Notes: generated by a model from the sequence alone, not told the origin. A stretch of DNA of 33,354 bases from an uncultured Prevotella sp. (GCA_900319715.1 ONPM01000041.1:1-33354), one strand, 5' to 3'; positions 7,466 to 17,015 are shown, counted from the stretch's first letter. Translations and numbers: made by a program.

Positions 7466-8719
7466 TTATATTTCTTTTAGCGTCATTTTATCGCTCTTTT
7501 TTTTCGCAGAACGGCTTACACTTAATATGGCTCCGATATAAGCGCAGTTGATGATGGTAGAAGTGCCACCTCTGGAGATGAGTGGCAGCGGTTGTCCCGT
7601 CACAGGGGCAATACCCACAGCCACCATCATATTGAACGAAGCCTGGATGACAAGCATCAGTGCCAGTCCGAGCACGAGGAAGGCCGGAAAGTTGTTGTCG
7701 CAGCGGCTGGCAATACGGGCTGCGCGGAAGAGCAGCACGATATATAGCAGCACGACGAAACCGGCTCCGATGATACCCAGTTCCTCGATGATGATCACGA
7801 AGATGAAATCACTAAAGGCTTGTGGCAGGAAGTCGCGCTCGATAGACTTCCCAGGTCCTTTGCCAATGATGTTGCTATTGACAATCGCAATGTTGGCATG
7901 GGCTACCTGGGCATCCTTGTCTAGGTCATAGTCCTGCGGAGCAACGTATTTTGAATTGAGTTTCTTATCAATGCGATTCTTCCATGTGGCAAAACGATGG
8001 AGAAGTGAACTGCCCTTCTTCGTACTCTTCTCCGTTTTACCATTAGCGATGGTCTCTGTCTGCGTCTCCGCAGGATCACTATTCTCCATGGTTCCAGCAA
8101 AGAAGATCAGTCCAATGAAAAGAGCAATGACCAACACAGCACCTGCCATGAGTTTCCCCAACTGCACAAACGGCACACGTCCGATAAACATCATCAGGAA
8201 TACAACCGCCATGATGAGGGCTGCTGTGGACAGATTCTCCAGTCCGATAAGAAAGATGAAGGGGATAACGACCCAGAGAATGAACTTGAAGGCCCGCTTA
8301 TCGGCTCCATCCTCCCGTTGCAGGGCGCTGAGAATCTGCGCCGTCACAAGTACCATCGTACCCTTTGCGATCTCCGAGGGCTGGAACTGGAATCCGAAGA
8401 GGCTGATCCAACGTCCAGCGTCGTTGGTCCTCTCGCCGAAGAACAGTACCCACAGCAACATAATAGCCGACACAACGAGCAAGGCTGGCGTCATCAATTT
8501 AAAGAAGCGGCACGGTATGTTCAGGATAAAAATAGCCACCGCCACTCCCATAATAATCTTCCCAGAGTGACCGATAATTGGCGACAGGTAATTCTGGCTC
8601 TTATACGTCAGAGAACTCGAGGCGGAAAACACCTCGACTATACTGATAAGGCACAGGAAGAGCAGTACCATCCAGATGACCTTGTCACCCTTAAACAAAT
8701 TACCTATCCTTAAATTCAT
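7466..8719 (-). CDS. ftsW: Septal peptidoglycan polymerase FtsW (SEDS family)
   Basis: A polytopic inner-membrane glycosyltransferase that polymerises lipid II at the septum together with FtsI. The 417-residue protein has many hydrophobic segments. The family signature is in the last third: FSDFIFVIIIEELGIIGAG, then PVTGQPLPLISRGGTS (372-387). The large hydrophilic stretch between them and the earlier helices (about 210-280, rich in Lys/Ser/Thr) is the extracytoplasmic loop typical of SEDS proteins, here rather long. It is called FtsW rather than RodA because it sits in the dcw operon, between murD and murG, in the same operon as its partner ftsI. Confidence 0.95.
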   Translation of the reverse strand: MNLRIGNLFKGDKVIWMVLLFLCLISIVEVFSASSSLTYKSQNYLSPIIGHSGKIIMGVAVAIFILNIPCRFFKLMTPALLVVSAIMLLWVLFFGERTNDAGRWISLFGFQFQPSEIAKGTMVLVTAQILSALQREDGADKRAFKFILWVVIPFIFLIGLENLSTAALIMAVVFLMMFIGRVPFVQLGKLMAGAVLVIALFIGLIFFAGTMENSDPAETQTETIANGKTEKSTKKGSSLLHRFATWKNRIDKKLNSKYVAPQDYDLDKDAQVAHANIAIVNSNIIGKGPGKSIERDFLPQAFSDFIFVIIIEELGIIGAGFVVLLYIVLLFRAARIASRCDNNFPAFLVLGLALMLVIQASFNMMVAVGIAPVTGQPLPLISRGGTSTIINCAYIGAILSVSRSAKKKSDKMTLKEI

Positions 8720-8731
8720 CGAGAGATTGAC

Positions 8732-8749
8732 TGATTTACGATTTACTGA
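8732..8749 (-). repeat. 18-bp spacer repeat, copy 2 (murD-ftsW)
   Basis: TGATTTACGATTTACTGA on the plus strand, identical to 4925-4942. It lies in the 38-bp spacer between the murD stop and the ftsW ATG, about 12 bp from the ATG, and is followed by a third, degenerate unit (ATTACAATTTA). Confidence 0.9.
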
Positions 8750-8757
8750 ATTACAAT

Positions 8758-10089
8758 TTAGAGATTTCTCACAAGTTCCTTAAACTGTTCTCCCCGATCC
8801 TCCATGTTCTTGAAGAGGTCGAAAGAAGCACAGCATGGGCTAAGCAACACTGTCTCACCAGGACTTGCCAACTCATAGCAGGCAGCCACGCAGTCCTTCA
8901 TCGAGTGAGTGTCACGAACAGGAATACCCAGAGCGTCGAAATTATCGTGCAATTTCTGATTATCTGCACCGAGGTAAACGATTCCGGAGCACTTCTCTTT
9001 TACCAAAGGTATGATGGGAGCATAGTCATTGCCCTTGTCCTTGCCGCCAATAATGAGCACGACTTTTGTCTTCATGGCCTCTAAAGCATACCAACAGGCA
9101 TCGACATTGGTGGCCTTTGAGTCGTTGATATATTGTACACCACGCACCATGCAGACCTTCTCCAGACGATGTTCCACACCTGGGAAGTCACTCAGGCTCT
9201 TGCGGATTTCCTCATTCTTGATGCCAGCCACCTTAGAGGCAACACCAGCGGCAAGTGAGTTATAGATATTATGCTTGCCTGTCAGGCTCAGACTCTCCTG
9301 TTCCATATTAAACGGCTCCGGTCTCTCAATCTTATACTGCCCCTCCTCGATATAACCTATGACACCCTTCTCTTTCAGTTCTGAGAACGGATACTGGATG
9401 GCCTTAATGTCATACTTCGTCAACTCCCGTTTGATAATCGGGTCGTCAGCCCAGTAGATAAAAGCATCCTGAGGTGTCTGGTTCTGGATGATACGCATCT
9501 TGGCATCTACATAATTCTGCATCTTGAAGTCGTAACGGTCCAGATGGTCTGGCGTGATATTGAGCAAGATGGCGATATTAGCACGGAAGTCGTACATATT
9601 ATCCAATTGGAAAGAACTGAGTTCGATGATATAGTACTCATGCGGATCTTCTGCCACTTGCAGAGCCAACGAATTGCCGATATTACCTGCGAGGCCGGCA
9701 TCATAACCCGCCTCCTTGAAAATATGGTAGATCAGTGACGTCGTCGTGGTCTTACCATTAGAGCCTGTGATACAGATCATCTTCGACTGTGTATAACGAC
9801 CTGCGAACTCTATCTCACTGATGATATGGATGCCTTTCTCTTCAGCCTTCTTCACCATCGGCGCCGTCTCAGGGATACCCGGACTCTTGATAATCTCGTC
9901 AGCGTTCAGGATCTTCGCCTCCGTATGCTGGCCTTCCTCCCACTCGATATGGCGGTCGTCGAGCATCCTCTTGTATTTATCAGCAATCTTCGACATGTCC
10001 GATACGAACACGTCAAAGCCTTCTTTCTTCGCAAGCACGGCTGCTCCAGCACCGCTCTCTCCTGCTCCTAAAATCACAATCCTTTTCAT
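8758..10089 (-). CDS. murD: UDP-N-acetylmuramoyl-L-alanine--D-glutamate ligase
   Basis: A cytoplasmic Mur ligase that adds D-glutamate to UDP-MurNAc-L-Ala. The 443-residue length matches the family. It begins with the Rossmann-like motif IVILGAGESGAGAAVLA (4-20) and carries the ATP P-loop ITGSNGKTTTTSLI (107-120). NITPDHLDRY follows in the central domain. The C-terminal domain has NDSKATNVDA and LIIGGKDKGNDY. It lies between mraY and ftsW in the dcw operon. Confidence 0.97.
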   Translation of the reverse strand: MKRIVILGAGESGAGAAVLAKKEGFDVFVSDMSKIADKYKRMLDDRHIEWEEGQHTEAKILNADEIIKSPGIPETAPMVKKAEEKGIHIISEIEFAGRYTQSKMICITGSNGKTTTTSLIYHIFKEAGYDAGLAGNIGNSLALQVAEDPHEYYIIELSSFQLDNMYDFRANIAILLNITPDHLDRYDFKMQNYVDAKMRIIQNQTPQDAFIYWADDPIIKRELTKYDIKAIQYPFSELKEKGVIGYIEEGQYKIERPEPFNMEQESLSLTGKHNIYNSLAAGVASKVAGIKNEEIRKSLSDFPGVEHRLEKVCMVRGVQYINDSKATNVDACWYALEAMKTKVVLIIGGKDKGNDYAPIIPLVKEKCSGIVYLGADNQKLHDNFDALGIPVRDTHSMKDCVAACYELASPGETVLLSPCCASFDLFKNMEDRGEQFKELVRNL

Positions 10090-10140
10090 TTCTTCAATCT
10101 TACAAAGTAATCATAATACTCTATTCATAATTCTCAATTA
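10090..10140 (-). repeat. Short-period repeat spacer between mraY and murD
   Basis: The 48-bp AT-rich spacer opens, on the minus strand, with TAATTGAGAATTATGAAT, whose first three bases are the mraY stop codon. The TTGAGAATTA core recurs at 20538-20547 in another spacer. No promoter or hairpin is clear. Confidence 0.45.
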
Positions 10141-11409
10141 ACGCATCTTAAGCGTTATAATCGTCAGAGCCGCCAGGATAATAGACATAATCCAAAAGCG
10201 GATGGTGATCTTCGACTCATGGAAAGGACGATTAGGCCAGCCTTTCAGGATATAATGACTGGTGGCGTCGAGTTGTGAGTCGAGTTTACGGAAGTTATCA
10301 TGGATGGGGGTTGCACGGAACACGCGGACCCGACGTCCCTTCTTCTTCTGAATCTTGAACCACTGCGTCTGGATGATCACACTCAGGCTCTCCATGAAGA
10401 AGATGCCGCATAGAATCGGTAGTAACAACTCCTTATGGATAATAATGGCACAAACACCGATGATGCCGCCGATAGTCAGCGAGCCAGTATCGCCCATGAA
10501 CACCTGAGCGGGGAAGGCATTATACCAAAGGAAACCTACCATCGCACCTATAAAGGCACAAAGAAACACCACCAACTCCTCAGAGTGTGGGATATACATG
10601 ATGTCGAAATACGAGGCATAACCAATATGCGAGGACACATAGGCCAAGATGCCCAAGGCTACACCGATGATGGCAGAATTGCCTGCACACATACCATCCA
10701 TACCGTCGTTGAGGTTCGCACCGTTGGAGACGGCCGTCACCACAAGGATGGTCATGAGGACAAACAACACCCAACCTGCAGCCACCTTGTTCTTACCCAA
10801 GAAGCCCATGACATCGGAATAGTTCAGATTATGGTTCTTGATAAACGGAATCGTCGTATGCAGCGATTTCACGGCCTCTTTCTTATGCTTCACCACAATC
10901 TCCTGATTCTGCTCCTGCACGTTGATATTCTCCCTTACCACAGCGTCAGGACTCAGCCAGAGCGTCAGTCCTACGATGAAACCTATACTCACCTGTCCTA
11001 CAATCTTGTATTTCCCTTTCAGGCCTTCCTTGTTGCGACGGAAAATCTTGATATAGTCATCGAGGAATCCTAAGAAACCCAGCCAGACAGTCGTGACGAC
11101 CATCAGGATGATATAGATGTTTCGGATACGGCACAGCAGCAGTACCGGCACCAAAATGCTAACAATGATGATGATGCCACCCATCGTCGGCACCCCTTTC
11201 TTCTCAACGCCAAAGGGGTCGATACTTGGATCACGCTCCGTCTCGAAGATCTTTCTGCGCTTCATCCACTTGATGAACCTCTCACCAAACCAAGCAGAGA
11301 TGAGTAGCGCCAGAATCAGTGTCAGCAAGGCACGGAACGAGATATAGGACCACATGTGTGAGCCAGGAATATTATACTGCTCTAAGAACCTGAAGAAATA
11401 GTAAAGCAT
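10138..11409 (-). CDS. mraY: Phospho-N-acetylmuramoyl-pentapeptide transferase
   Basis: A polytopic inner-membrane enzyme that transfers phospho-MurNAc-pentapeptide to undecaprenyl phosphate, forming lipid I. Catalytic signatures are present: KKGVPTMGGI (70-79), FLDDYIK (115-121) and NGANLNDGMDGM (229-240). Later come FMGDTGSLTIGG and the His-containing segment ATPIHDNFRKL. The protein is 423 residues against about 360 in E. coli. The extra residues form a hydrophilic insertion near 155-205 between transmembrane helices, a feature I believe is usual in Bacteroidetes MraY. It follows murE and precedes murD. Confidence 0.97.
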   Translation of the reverse strand: MLYYFFRFLEQYNIPGSHMWSYISFRALLTLILALLISAWFGERFIKWMKRRKIFETERDPSIDPFGVEKKGVPTMGGIIIIVSILVPVLLLCRIRNIYIILMVVTTVWLGFLGFLDDYIKIFRRNKEGLKGKYKIVGQVSIGFIVGLTLWLSPDAVVRENINVQEQNQEIVVKHKKEAVKSLHTTIPFIKNHNLNYSDVMGFLGKNKVAAGWVLFVLMTILVVTAVSNGANLNDGMDGMCAGNSAIIGVALGILAYVSSHIGYASYFDIMYIPHSEELVVFLCAFIGAMVGFLWYNAFPAQVFMGDTGSLTIGGIIGVCAIIIHKELLLPILCGIFFMESLSVIIQTQWFKIQKKKGRRVRVFRATPIHDNFRKLDSQLDATSHYILKGWPNRPFHESKITIRFWIMSIILAALTIITLKMR

Positions 11410-11430
11410 ATTTTATTTTCGATTTATTAC

Positions 11431-11454
11431 CCAATTCTCTAATTCTCAAATTCT
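11431..11454 (-). repeat. 8-bp tandem repeat in the murE-mraY spacer
   Basis: Three 8-bp units on the plus strand, CCAATTCT, CTAATTCT and CAAATTCT, run head to tail 22 bp upstream of the mraY ATG. This is another short-period array in a dcw spacer. Function unknown. Confidence 0.8.
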
Positions 11455-11462
11455 TGATAAAA

Positions 11463-12920
11463 CTATTTCGTAATCCCAAAAATCTCGCGGACCACCTCCT
11501 TGTCATCGAAATGGTGCTTCACGCCTTTGATTTCCTGATAGTCCTCATGTCCTTTGCCGGCAATCAGGATGACATCGCCTTTTTCTGCCATCATACATGC
11601 GGTACGGATAGCCTCACGACGATCGATGATACTGATTACCTTTTTCATCTGACGTGCATCAAGGCCTGCCAGCATATCGTTAATAATATCCTGCGGCTCT
11701 TCGAAACGGGGATTGTCAGAAGTGATAATGACGCGGTCGCTCTGCTTCACAGCCTCTTGTGCCATCAGCGGACGCTTACCCTTGTCCCGGTTACCACCTG
11801 CGCCACAGACGGTAATAACCTTTCCTTTGCCGTCGAGGACCTCGTGGATGGCATTAAGCACATTCTCAAGAGCATCGGGAGTGTGGGCATAGTCAACAAT
11901 AGCAGTATAACCCTCAGGAGAGCGAACCGGTTCCAAACGACCACTAACGCTCTTCAATGTACTGAGAATGAGCAGGATATCATCGGGATTCTTACCTAGC
12001 ATAACAGCAGCGCCATAGACAGCGAGCAAGTTGCTCACATTGAATTTTCCTATGAACTGCACACCCACCTCCTTGCCGTTGATGTCGAGATACATGCCTT
12101 CAAAGTGACATTCGATGAGTTTCGCCTTGAAGTCAGCCATACTACGGGTGGAGTAGGTCTTAACCTCTGCCTGACAGTTCTGTACCATAAACAGTCCGTT
12201 CTTGTCGTCAGCATTGGTGATGGCGAAAGTATCCTTTCCGAGTCCGTCGAAGAAAGCCTTCTTTGCATCGCGGTAGTTCTCGAAAGTCTTATGATAATCC
12301 AGGTGGTCGCGCGTCAGGTTGGTGAAGATGCCGCCTGCAAAATGCAAGCCACCAATACGTTTCTGAGCAATAGCATGGCTGCTGCACTCCATAAAGGCAT
12401 ACTCACAACCGGCATCGACCATCCGAGCCAGAAGCCTGTTCAGTTCTATAGGGTCTGGTGTGGTATGGTCGGCGGCAACGGCTTCGTCCTCGATATAGTT
12501 GCAGACTGTGGAGAGAAGGCCGCACTTATGACCGAACTTGCGAAACATATTATATAATAAGGTGGCAATAGTGGTCTTACCATTAGTTCCTGTGACACCC
12601 ACCAGTTTTAACTTGTCCGACGGATTACCAAAGAACTGTGTAGCCACCTCGCCGACACAGTCTTCTGTCGACTCTACAGCAATATAAGTGACACCTGGTT
12701 CCCGCTTGTTAGGGAAGTATTCACATAATACTGCCACAGCACCTTGCTCAATGGCCTTCGGGATAAACTTATGACCATCAGTCTGAGTGCCAGGAATGGC
12801 CACAAAAAGATGCCCAGCCTCAACACGACGGGAGTCGATGTTCACGCCTGTAATCTCGATGTCTGCATCACCGAGCAGATTGAGCACTTCTACATTCTTC
12901 AGCAGTTCGTTCAGTTTCAT
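11463..12920 (-). CDS. murE: UDP-MurNAc-L-Ala-D-Glu--meso-diaminopimelate ligase
   Basis: A cytoplasmic Mur ligase that adds the third stem-peptide residue. The 485-residue protein has the N-terminal uridine-binding segment [20 protein letters not shown] (25-44). The ATP P-loop [12 protein letters not shown] is at 109-120 and the central motif [10 protein letters not shown] follows. The C-terminal domain carries DNPR at 402-405, the motif associated with meso-diaminopimelate rather than lysine, so the cell wall is predicted to be of the mDAP type. GKGHEDYQ near the end is also typical. It lies between ftsI and mraY. Confidence 0.97.
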   Translation of the reverse strand: MKLNELLKNVEVLNLLGDADIEITGVNIDSRRVEAGHLFVAIPGTQTDGHKFIPKAIEQGAVAVLCEYFPNKREPGVTYIAVESTEDCVGEVATQFFGNPSDKLKLVGVTGTNGKTTIATLLYNMFRKFGHKCGLLSTVCNYIEDEAVAADHTTPDPIELNRLLARMVDAGCEYAFMECSSHAIAQKRIGGLHFAGGIFTNLTRDHLDYHKTFENYRDAKKAFFDGLGKDTFAITNADDKNGLFMVQNCQAEVKTYSTRSMADFKAKLIECHFEGMYLDINGKEVGVQFIGKFNVSNLLAVYGAAVMLGKNPDDILLILSTLKSVSGRLEPVRSPEGYTAIVDYAHTPDALENVLNAIHEVLDGKGKVITVCGAGGNRDKGKRPLMAQEAVKQSDRVIITSDNPRFEEPQDIINDMLAGLDARQMKKVISIIDRREAIRTACMMAEKGDVILIAGKGHEDYQEIKGVKHHFDDKEVVREIFGITK

Positions 12921-12965
12921 ATCTTTCTATTTTTCACCTTTTCATTTTTTACCTTTTCACTTCTT
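12921..12965 (-). repeat. Purine-rich repeat spacer between ftsI and murE
   Basis: The minus strand of this 45-bp spacer is built of degenerate GTGAAAAGG/GTGAAAAA units ending next to the murE ATG. Its core TTTTTCACCTTTTCA (plus strand, 12930-12944) recurs exactly at 26565-26579, in the spacer of an unrelated operon. Confidence 0.6.
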
Positions 12966-15083
12966 CTATCGCTCCATCACCAACTCACACATCATTCCTT
13001 GTTTGACGGCTGTACCAGCAAAGATACTCTGCGACTTCACCTTACCACGGCCTCTCACACGGGCTTTGACACCACGGCTCTCTAACTGATATACAGCATC
13101 TCGGGCACCCATGCCGACAACATTAGGTATAATATCACGAGAGGTCTTTGGAGCATTGGTACGCTGACCTTTCAAGCCAAGACTACTCATCACATAACCA
13201 GCAGCCTCCGTGTCACCAGTTTTAACATCCGGGGTGAAACTGGACTTTTCATCTCGTGCATCGTCAACACTGAGTTTCAAGTGCTGCGCCATCACTCCTT
13301 CGGAGATACGATGGAACACAACACCACTCATACCACCACCTGAGGCGGGAAGGCCTGACTTCTTCAAACAGACGATACAGGTGTAACGAGGATTGTCTGC
13401 AGGGAAATAGCCAGCAAAACTCAACCAGTAACGGGTGGTACCTGAGTGATAACTTCCATATTGGTCTGCCACCTGCGCCGTGCCCGTCTTTCCGGCCACC
13501 TTGAAGGATCTCGAACCTGCCTTACGCCCTAAACCCTGACTCACCACATGCTCCAGAATCGTCTGCATGGTCTTGATGGTCTGTGGCTTGGCGATACGTT
13601 CCTTCAGCACCTCTGGTTCAAACTCCCTGATCACCTGTCCGTCTTTCACAAGTTGTTTCACGAAACGAGGCTTCATCATCTTACCATTGTTGGCTATGGC
13701 GTTATAGAAACTGACGGTATTGATGGGTGCTATCTGCGTCTCATAACCAATACTCATCCAAGGCAATGTGGTCTTACTCCAATACTTAGCCCGGTCGGTC
13801 GTCTTCGTGTCTGGCATACGGATATAAGGCGGCTGATAACCTACGAGGGGAATCTTCAGGTCTTCGTGGATACCCACCCGGTACAGGCCTTGGACATATT
13901 TCGTCGGATTACTGCCATAGAACTTATCGATCACGTAACTGACACCAATATTCGAACTGACCTCCAAGGCACGGGCTACATTGATGTCCTGATACCCACC
14001 ACGGCGCCAGTTGTGATCTTTCATCGGACGCCCGTGCATCTCCATCACACCACTGCCCGTATGGATAACATAACTGGTATCAACCACCCCATCGTCGAGA
14101 GCCACAAGGAAGGAGGCGACCTTAAACACCGATCCTGGCTCGCAACGGAAACTGATTGCCCGGTTCACCATTTCGTGATACCCTCCGTCACTACCCCTTT
14201 CCATATTGACGATGGCTTTAATATCGCCCGTCTTCACTTCCATCAGGATAGCGACGCCCATCTCACCATTAATCTCTTTCAATTCATCAATGACGGCATG
14301 CTCAGCCAAATCCTGCATACCCACATCGATGGTAGTCACGACATCGGCACCATCGATAGGGTTCAAGACGGGAATATCCATATACTTGTTCAGCACCTTC
14401 CTACGGTGCATCATACCATTGGTTCCACGGAGGATAGAGTCAAACGAGAGTTCGAGACCATACTTTGCACTGTCTTTCGCACCAAACATATCGCCAATGG
14501 TGCGCTGAGCCAATGAACCAAAGGGACGACGACGGGAGTTGAACTCCTCCCAATGGAAACCACTCCGATAGATCGGCATGTTGAAGAAGGGAAGCGTCCG
14601 CACCTCACAAAACGTATTATAATCGATACGTCGCGGCCATATGGCCCAGTGGCGGGCCCCGACCTTACCATTCTTCATCACCTTATGACGCCCTTCCTCT
14701 AGATTGCTCTTAAACTCGGCGACTGTCCGTGATGGGAATATCTGGTTCAATTCAAAGCAGATACTGTCAATCTTCTCTGTCCACAGAGAATCACGTTTCC
14801 TTACCCATGTCGTATCGTCGGAGCCCGCCTGGAAGTCCATGTATATCTTGTACTCTGGGATGCTGCTGGCCATCAGTTGCCCGTCACAACTGAGGATATT
14901 TCCACGTCCAGGCTTTACGCTGACACTATCACGCTTCAACCTTGAAGCCACCTCCGTCCAATACTGTTTCTTCGCCGTCATGATATAGAGGGCCTTGCCT
15001 ATGACGGCAAGCCCAATCAATGTCAGGACTACTGCGATAGCGAAGTAGCGAGGCATTACTTTATCATTCCTGAACTTATTCAT
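12966..15083 (-). CDS. ftsI: Septal peptidoglycan transpeptidase FtsI (class B PBP) with one PASTA domain
   Basis: A class B penicillin-binding protein that crosslinks septal peptidoglycan as partner of FtsW. It has 705 residues. One transmembrane helix lies near 13-35, followed by the dimerisation domain with RGNILSCDGQLMASS (60-74). The transpeptidase motifs are SVFK (318-321, catalytic Ser318), SSN (376-378) and KTGT (532-535). A single PASTA domain follows at about 650-705 (IIPNVVGMGARDAVYQLESR), giving a SpoVD-like layout that is regular in Bacteroidetes but absent from E. coli FtsI. The start overlaps the end of ftsL by 8 bp, indicating translational coupling. Confidence 0.96.
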   Translation of the reverse strand: MNKFRNDKVMPRYFAIAVVLTLIGLAVIGKALYIMTAKKQYWTEVASRLKRDSVSVKPGRGNILSCDGQLMASSIPEYKIYMDFQAGSDDTTWVRKRDSLWTEKIDSICFELNQIFPSRTVAEFKSNLEEGRHKVMKNGKVGARHWAIWPRRIDYNTFCEVRTLPFFNMPIYRSGFHWEEFNSRRRPFGSLAQRTIGDMFGAKDSAKYGLELSFDSILRGTNGMMHRRKVLNKYMDIPVLNPIDGADVVTTIDVGMQDLAEHAVIDELKEINGEMGVAILMEVKTGDIKAIVNMERGSDGGYHEMVNRAISFRCEPGSVFKVASFLVALDDGVVDTSYVIHTGSGVMEMHGRPMKDHNWRRGGYQDINVARALEVSSNIGVSYVIDKFYGSNPTKYVQGLYRVGIHEDLKIPLVGYQPPYIRMPDTKTTDRAKYWSKTTLPWMSIGYETQIAPINTVSFYNAIANNGKMMKPRFVKQLVKDGQVIREFEPEVLKERIAKPQTIKTMQTILEHVVSQGLGRKAGSRSFKVAGKTGTAQVADQYGSYHSGTTRYWLSFAGYFPADNPRYTCIVCLKKSGLPASGGGMSGVVFHRISEGVMAQHLKLSVDDARDEKSSFTPDVKTGDTEAAGYVMSSLGLKGQRTNAPKTSRDIIPNVVGMGARDAVYQLESRGVKARVRGRGKVKSQSIFAGTAVKQGMMCELVMER

Positions 15084-15585
15084 CTATATATATTATATAA
15101 GGTGGTTGGTCTGCGACGTGCAACAGACTGTCCTTATTCTGTTTCAATGCTTCAAGCACATGACTCTCTCGACATCTCTCCGTCAGTGTGCTGGAACACG
15201 AGAGTGCCTTGTATTTGGCGTCGAGTACCTCTTTCTCCAACTTGTCAATAGCAATGAGATCTTGCTGGCACTGGTATCTGAAAGCCACATAGACAACGGT
15301 AAAGACCACCATCAGCATAAAAAGCCATATCTGACGGCGCACCATATCAGCCGTCAGGAAGTCGCCACCAAGAATCGTACGGAGTGTCAAGGTCGGGGTC
15401 AACTTAGGATCCTCCTCCTTAGCCTGCTCCTTGATTTTCTGAATGGTCTTACGGGCCTGCTCCTTCATCTCTGCAGCCTCGTCCCTCAGGTCGGCATCTT
15501 CCTTGGACACCTGCTCCTCCACGACGGCAGGCTCCTCCACAACAGCCTCCTGCAACTCCAGTTCTATTTCTTTCTTCTTACTCAT
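15076..15585 (-). CDS. ftsL: FtsL-like divisome protein
   Basis: A small bitopic membrane protein expected to scaffold FtsQ, FtsB and FtsW-FtsI. Of its 169 residues, the first 85 are a charged, Glu/Lys-rich cytoplasmic tail that is much longer than in E. coli FtsL. A transmembrane helix spans about 86-103 (IWLFMLMVVFTVVYVAF). It is followed by a periplasmic coiled-coil-like stretch (LIAIDKLEKEVLDAKYKALS) and the C-terminal segment PPYIIYIDE. The call rests on topology and on its place between rsmH and ftsI, since primary sequence is barely conserved. It overlaps rsmH by 4 bp (ATGA) and ftsI by 8 bp. Confidence 0.83.
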   Translation of the reverse strand: MSKKKEIELELQEAVVEEPAVVEEQVSKEDADLRDEAAEMKEQARKTIQKIKEQAKEEDPKLTPTLTLRTILGGDFLTADMVRRQIWLFMLMVVFTVVYVAFRYQCQQDLIAIDKLEKEVLDAKYKALSCSSTLTERCRESHVLEALKQNKDSLLHVADQPPYIIYIDE

Positions 15586-16508
15586 CTTTCTTCTTTCCTC
15601 ACTCTTTCAGCAATTCTAAGTTTGGCGCTTCTGCTTCTAGGATTACTCTGCTGTTCCTCTTCACTCGGCACAATCACCTTTCCTCCTATCTGACGGAAAG
15701 GCGACTCAATACGCCCGAAGAAGTCCTGCACCACCTTTCCTTCTACATTGCCAGCCTTCATCATATTCTTCACCAGTCGATCCTCCAACGAGTGATAGGT
15801 AATCACTGAAAGCCTGCCACCCGTGCGGATCAGGTCTCTGGCACCGTTGAGCATCTCCTTCAAGGCATCCATCTCGTGATTCACCTCAATACGAAGAGCC
15901 TGAAACAACTTAGCCGTCTCCTTCTTTTCCCGTTCACGCTGGAAGCACTTTTCCGTAGCCTCCATCAGATCGTTGGTAGTCTCGATGTGCCTGGCAGTCC
16001 TGGCCTGTATGATAGCAGCGGCAATCCGGCGCGCATTCTTCAGTTCCCCATAGATGTAGAAGATATCTGACAGTTGTTCCTCACTATCATTGTTCAGCAC
16101 GTCTGCCGCCGTCATCCCTGCCCGTTTGTTCATCCGCATGTCGAGGGGAGCATCGAAACGGAAGGAGAAGCCGCGCGTCTCATCATCGAAATGATGGCTT
16201 GACACCCCAAGGTCGGCCAACAAACCGTCGATTTCACCGATACCGTAATAGCGCATCCAGTTTTTCAGATAACGGAAATTACTCCTTACAAATGTAAAAC
16301 GCTCATCATTCACGATGTTCTGTTCTGCATCCTCATCCTGATCAAAACTGAACAGACGCCCCTTTGCACCCAGGCGACTAAGGATCTCGCGGCTATGTCC
16401 ACCGCCGCCGAAGGTCACGTCCACATAGACGCCATCGGGCTTAATATCAAGCCCGCCAACGCTCTCCCGAAGGAGCACTGGTACGTGATAACCTTCCGCC
16501 TTTATCAT
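15582..16508 (-). CDS. rsmH: 16S rRNA (cytosine1402-N4)-methyltransferase
   Basis: An S-adenosylmethionine-dependent methyltransferase (MraW family) that modifies C1402 in the decoding centre of 16S rRNA. The 308-residue protein has an early SAM-binding motif VDVTFGGGGHSREIL (29-43), preceded by HVPVLLRESV. DGLLADLGVSSHHFDD is the second conserved block, and ALRIEVNHEMDALK and SVITYHSLEDRLVK are later signatures. It overlaps mraZ by one base (TAATG) and ftsL by four (ATGA), so it is translationally coupled on both sides. Confidence 0.97.
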   Translation of the reverse strand: MIKAEGYHVPVLLRESVGGLDIKPDGVYVDVTFGGGGHSREILSRLGAKGRLFSFDQDEDAEQNIVNDERFTFVRSNFRYLKNWMRYYGIGEIDGLLADLGVSSHHFDDETRGFSFRFDAPLDMRMNKRAGMTAADVLNNDSEEQLSDIFYIYGELKNARRIAAAIIQARTARHIETTNDLMEATEKCFQREREKKETAKLFQALRIEVNHEMDALKEMLNGARDLIRTGGRLSVITYHSLEDRLVKNMMKAGNVEGKVVQDFFGRIESPFRQIGGKVIVPSEEEQQSNPRSRSAKLRIAERVRKEER

Positions 16509-16972
16509 TATTCTTCGCTCTCAACTTCTTCTCCGTTCATAATCCGTTCAAAGTCCGCTCCGAACTCATCGTCGCTTCTCAACGTCTTCTGGAGATCAGC
16601 GGGTGACCAGATCTCAATAGTATCATCCATACCTATGAACTGCAAGTCCTGACTGATGCCTGCTGCCCGCTGGAGCCGCTTCGAGATCAGAAAACGGCCG
16701 TTGCCGTCGAGGGTGACGACTTCAGCCTCTGATACGAACTGACGGAACATCTGCTGATGCACAGGCTTCCAAGGCTTCAACTGTGCCTTCAACATATCGA
16801 GCCGCGAGTTCCATACACTTTCCGGGTATAACACCAGACATGGCTGGAACACATCTTTCCTCAGCACAAGGTTTTCTTCGCCAGATGCCGAAAGCACCTT
16901 GCGAAAAACAGCCGGCAGGAAAGCCCTCCCTTTTGCGTCTGTCTTTGCTTCTACATTACCCAAAAAACGCAT
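16508..16972 (-). CDS. mraZ: Transcriptional regulator MraZ
   Basis: A DNA-binding protein of the AbrB-like fold that controls the dcw operon it heads. Its 154 residues contain the two tandem MraZ domains, each with the diagnostic DxxGR motif: DAKGRAFLP near 12-20 and DGNGRFLIS near 89-97. Family members form ring-shaped oligomers that bind short direct repeats upstream of their own gene. Three such 10-bp boxes lie at 17016-17045, overlapping where the -33 element of the mraZ promoter should be, so autorepression is the natural reading. Its stop overlaps the rsmH start. Confidence 0.96.
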   Translation of the reverse strand: MRFLGNVEAKTDAKGRAFLPAVFRKVLSASGEENLVLRKDVFQPCLVLYPESVWNSRLDMLKAQLKPWKPVHQQMFRQFVSEAEVVTLDGNGRFLISKRLQRAAGISQDLQFIGMDDTIEIWSPADLQKTLRSDDEFGADFERIMNGEEVESEE

Positions 16973-17000
16973 AAACCTTATTATATAATAGATTCGGTTA

Positions 17001-17008
17001 CAAAATTA
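17001..17008 (-). promoter_or_regulatory. -7 element of the mraZ/dcw promoter
   Basis: The minus strand reads TAATTTTG, matching TAnnTTTG. The predicted start is near 16995, about 22 nt before the mraZ ATG at 16972. The position of the -33 element is taken up by the MraZ boxes. Confidence 0.55.
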
Positions 17009-17015
17009 CGCATTT

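Noticed and set aside
4944-12920. Missing murF as a sign of gene loss in the dcw cluster
   Set aside because: Absence of murF, murB and ddl from this cluster is, as far as I know, common in Bacteroidales, where these genes lie elsewhere; it cannot be judged from one window.
12966-15083. Penicillin-binding protein involved in elongation (PBP2/MrdA)
   Set aside because: The PASTA domain and location between ftsL and murE within the dcw operon indicate the septal enzyme FtsI.
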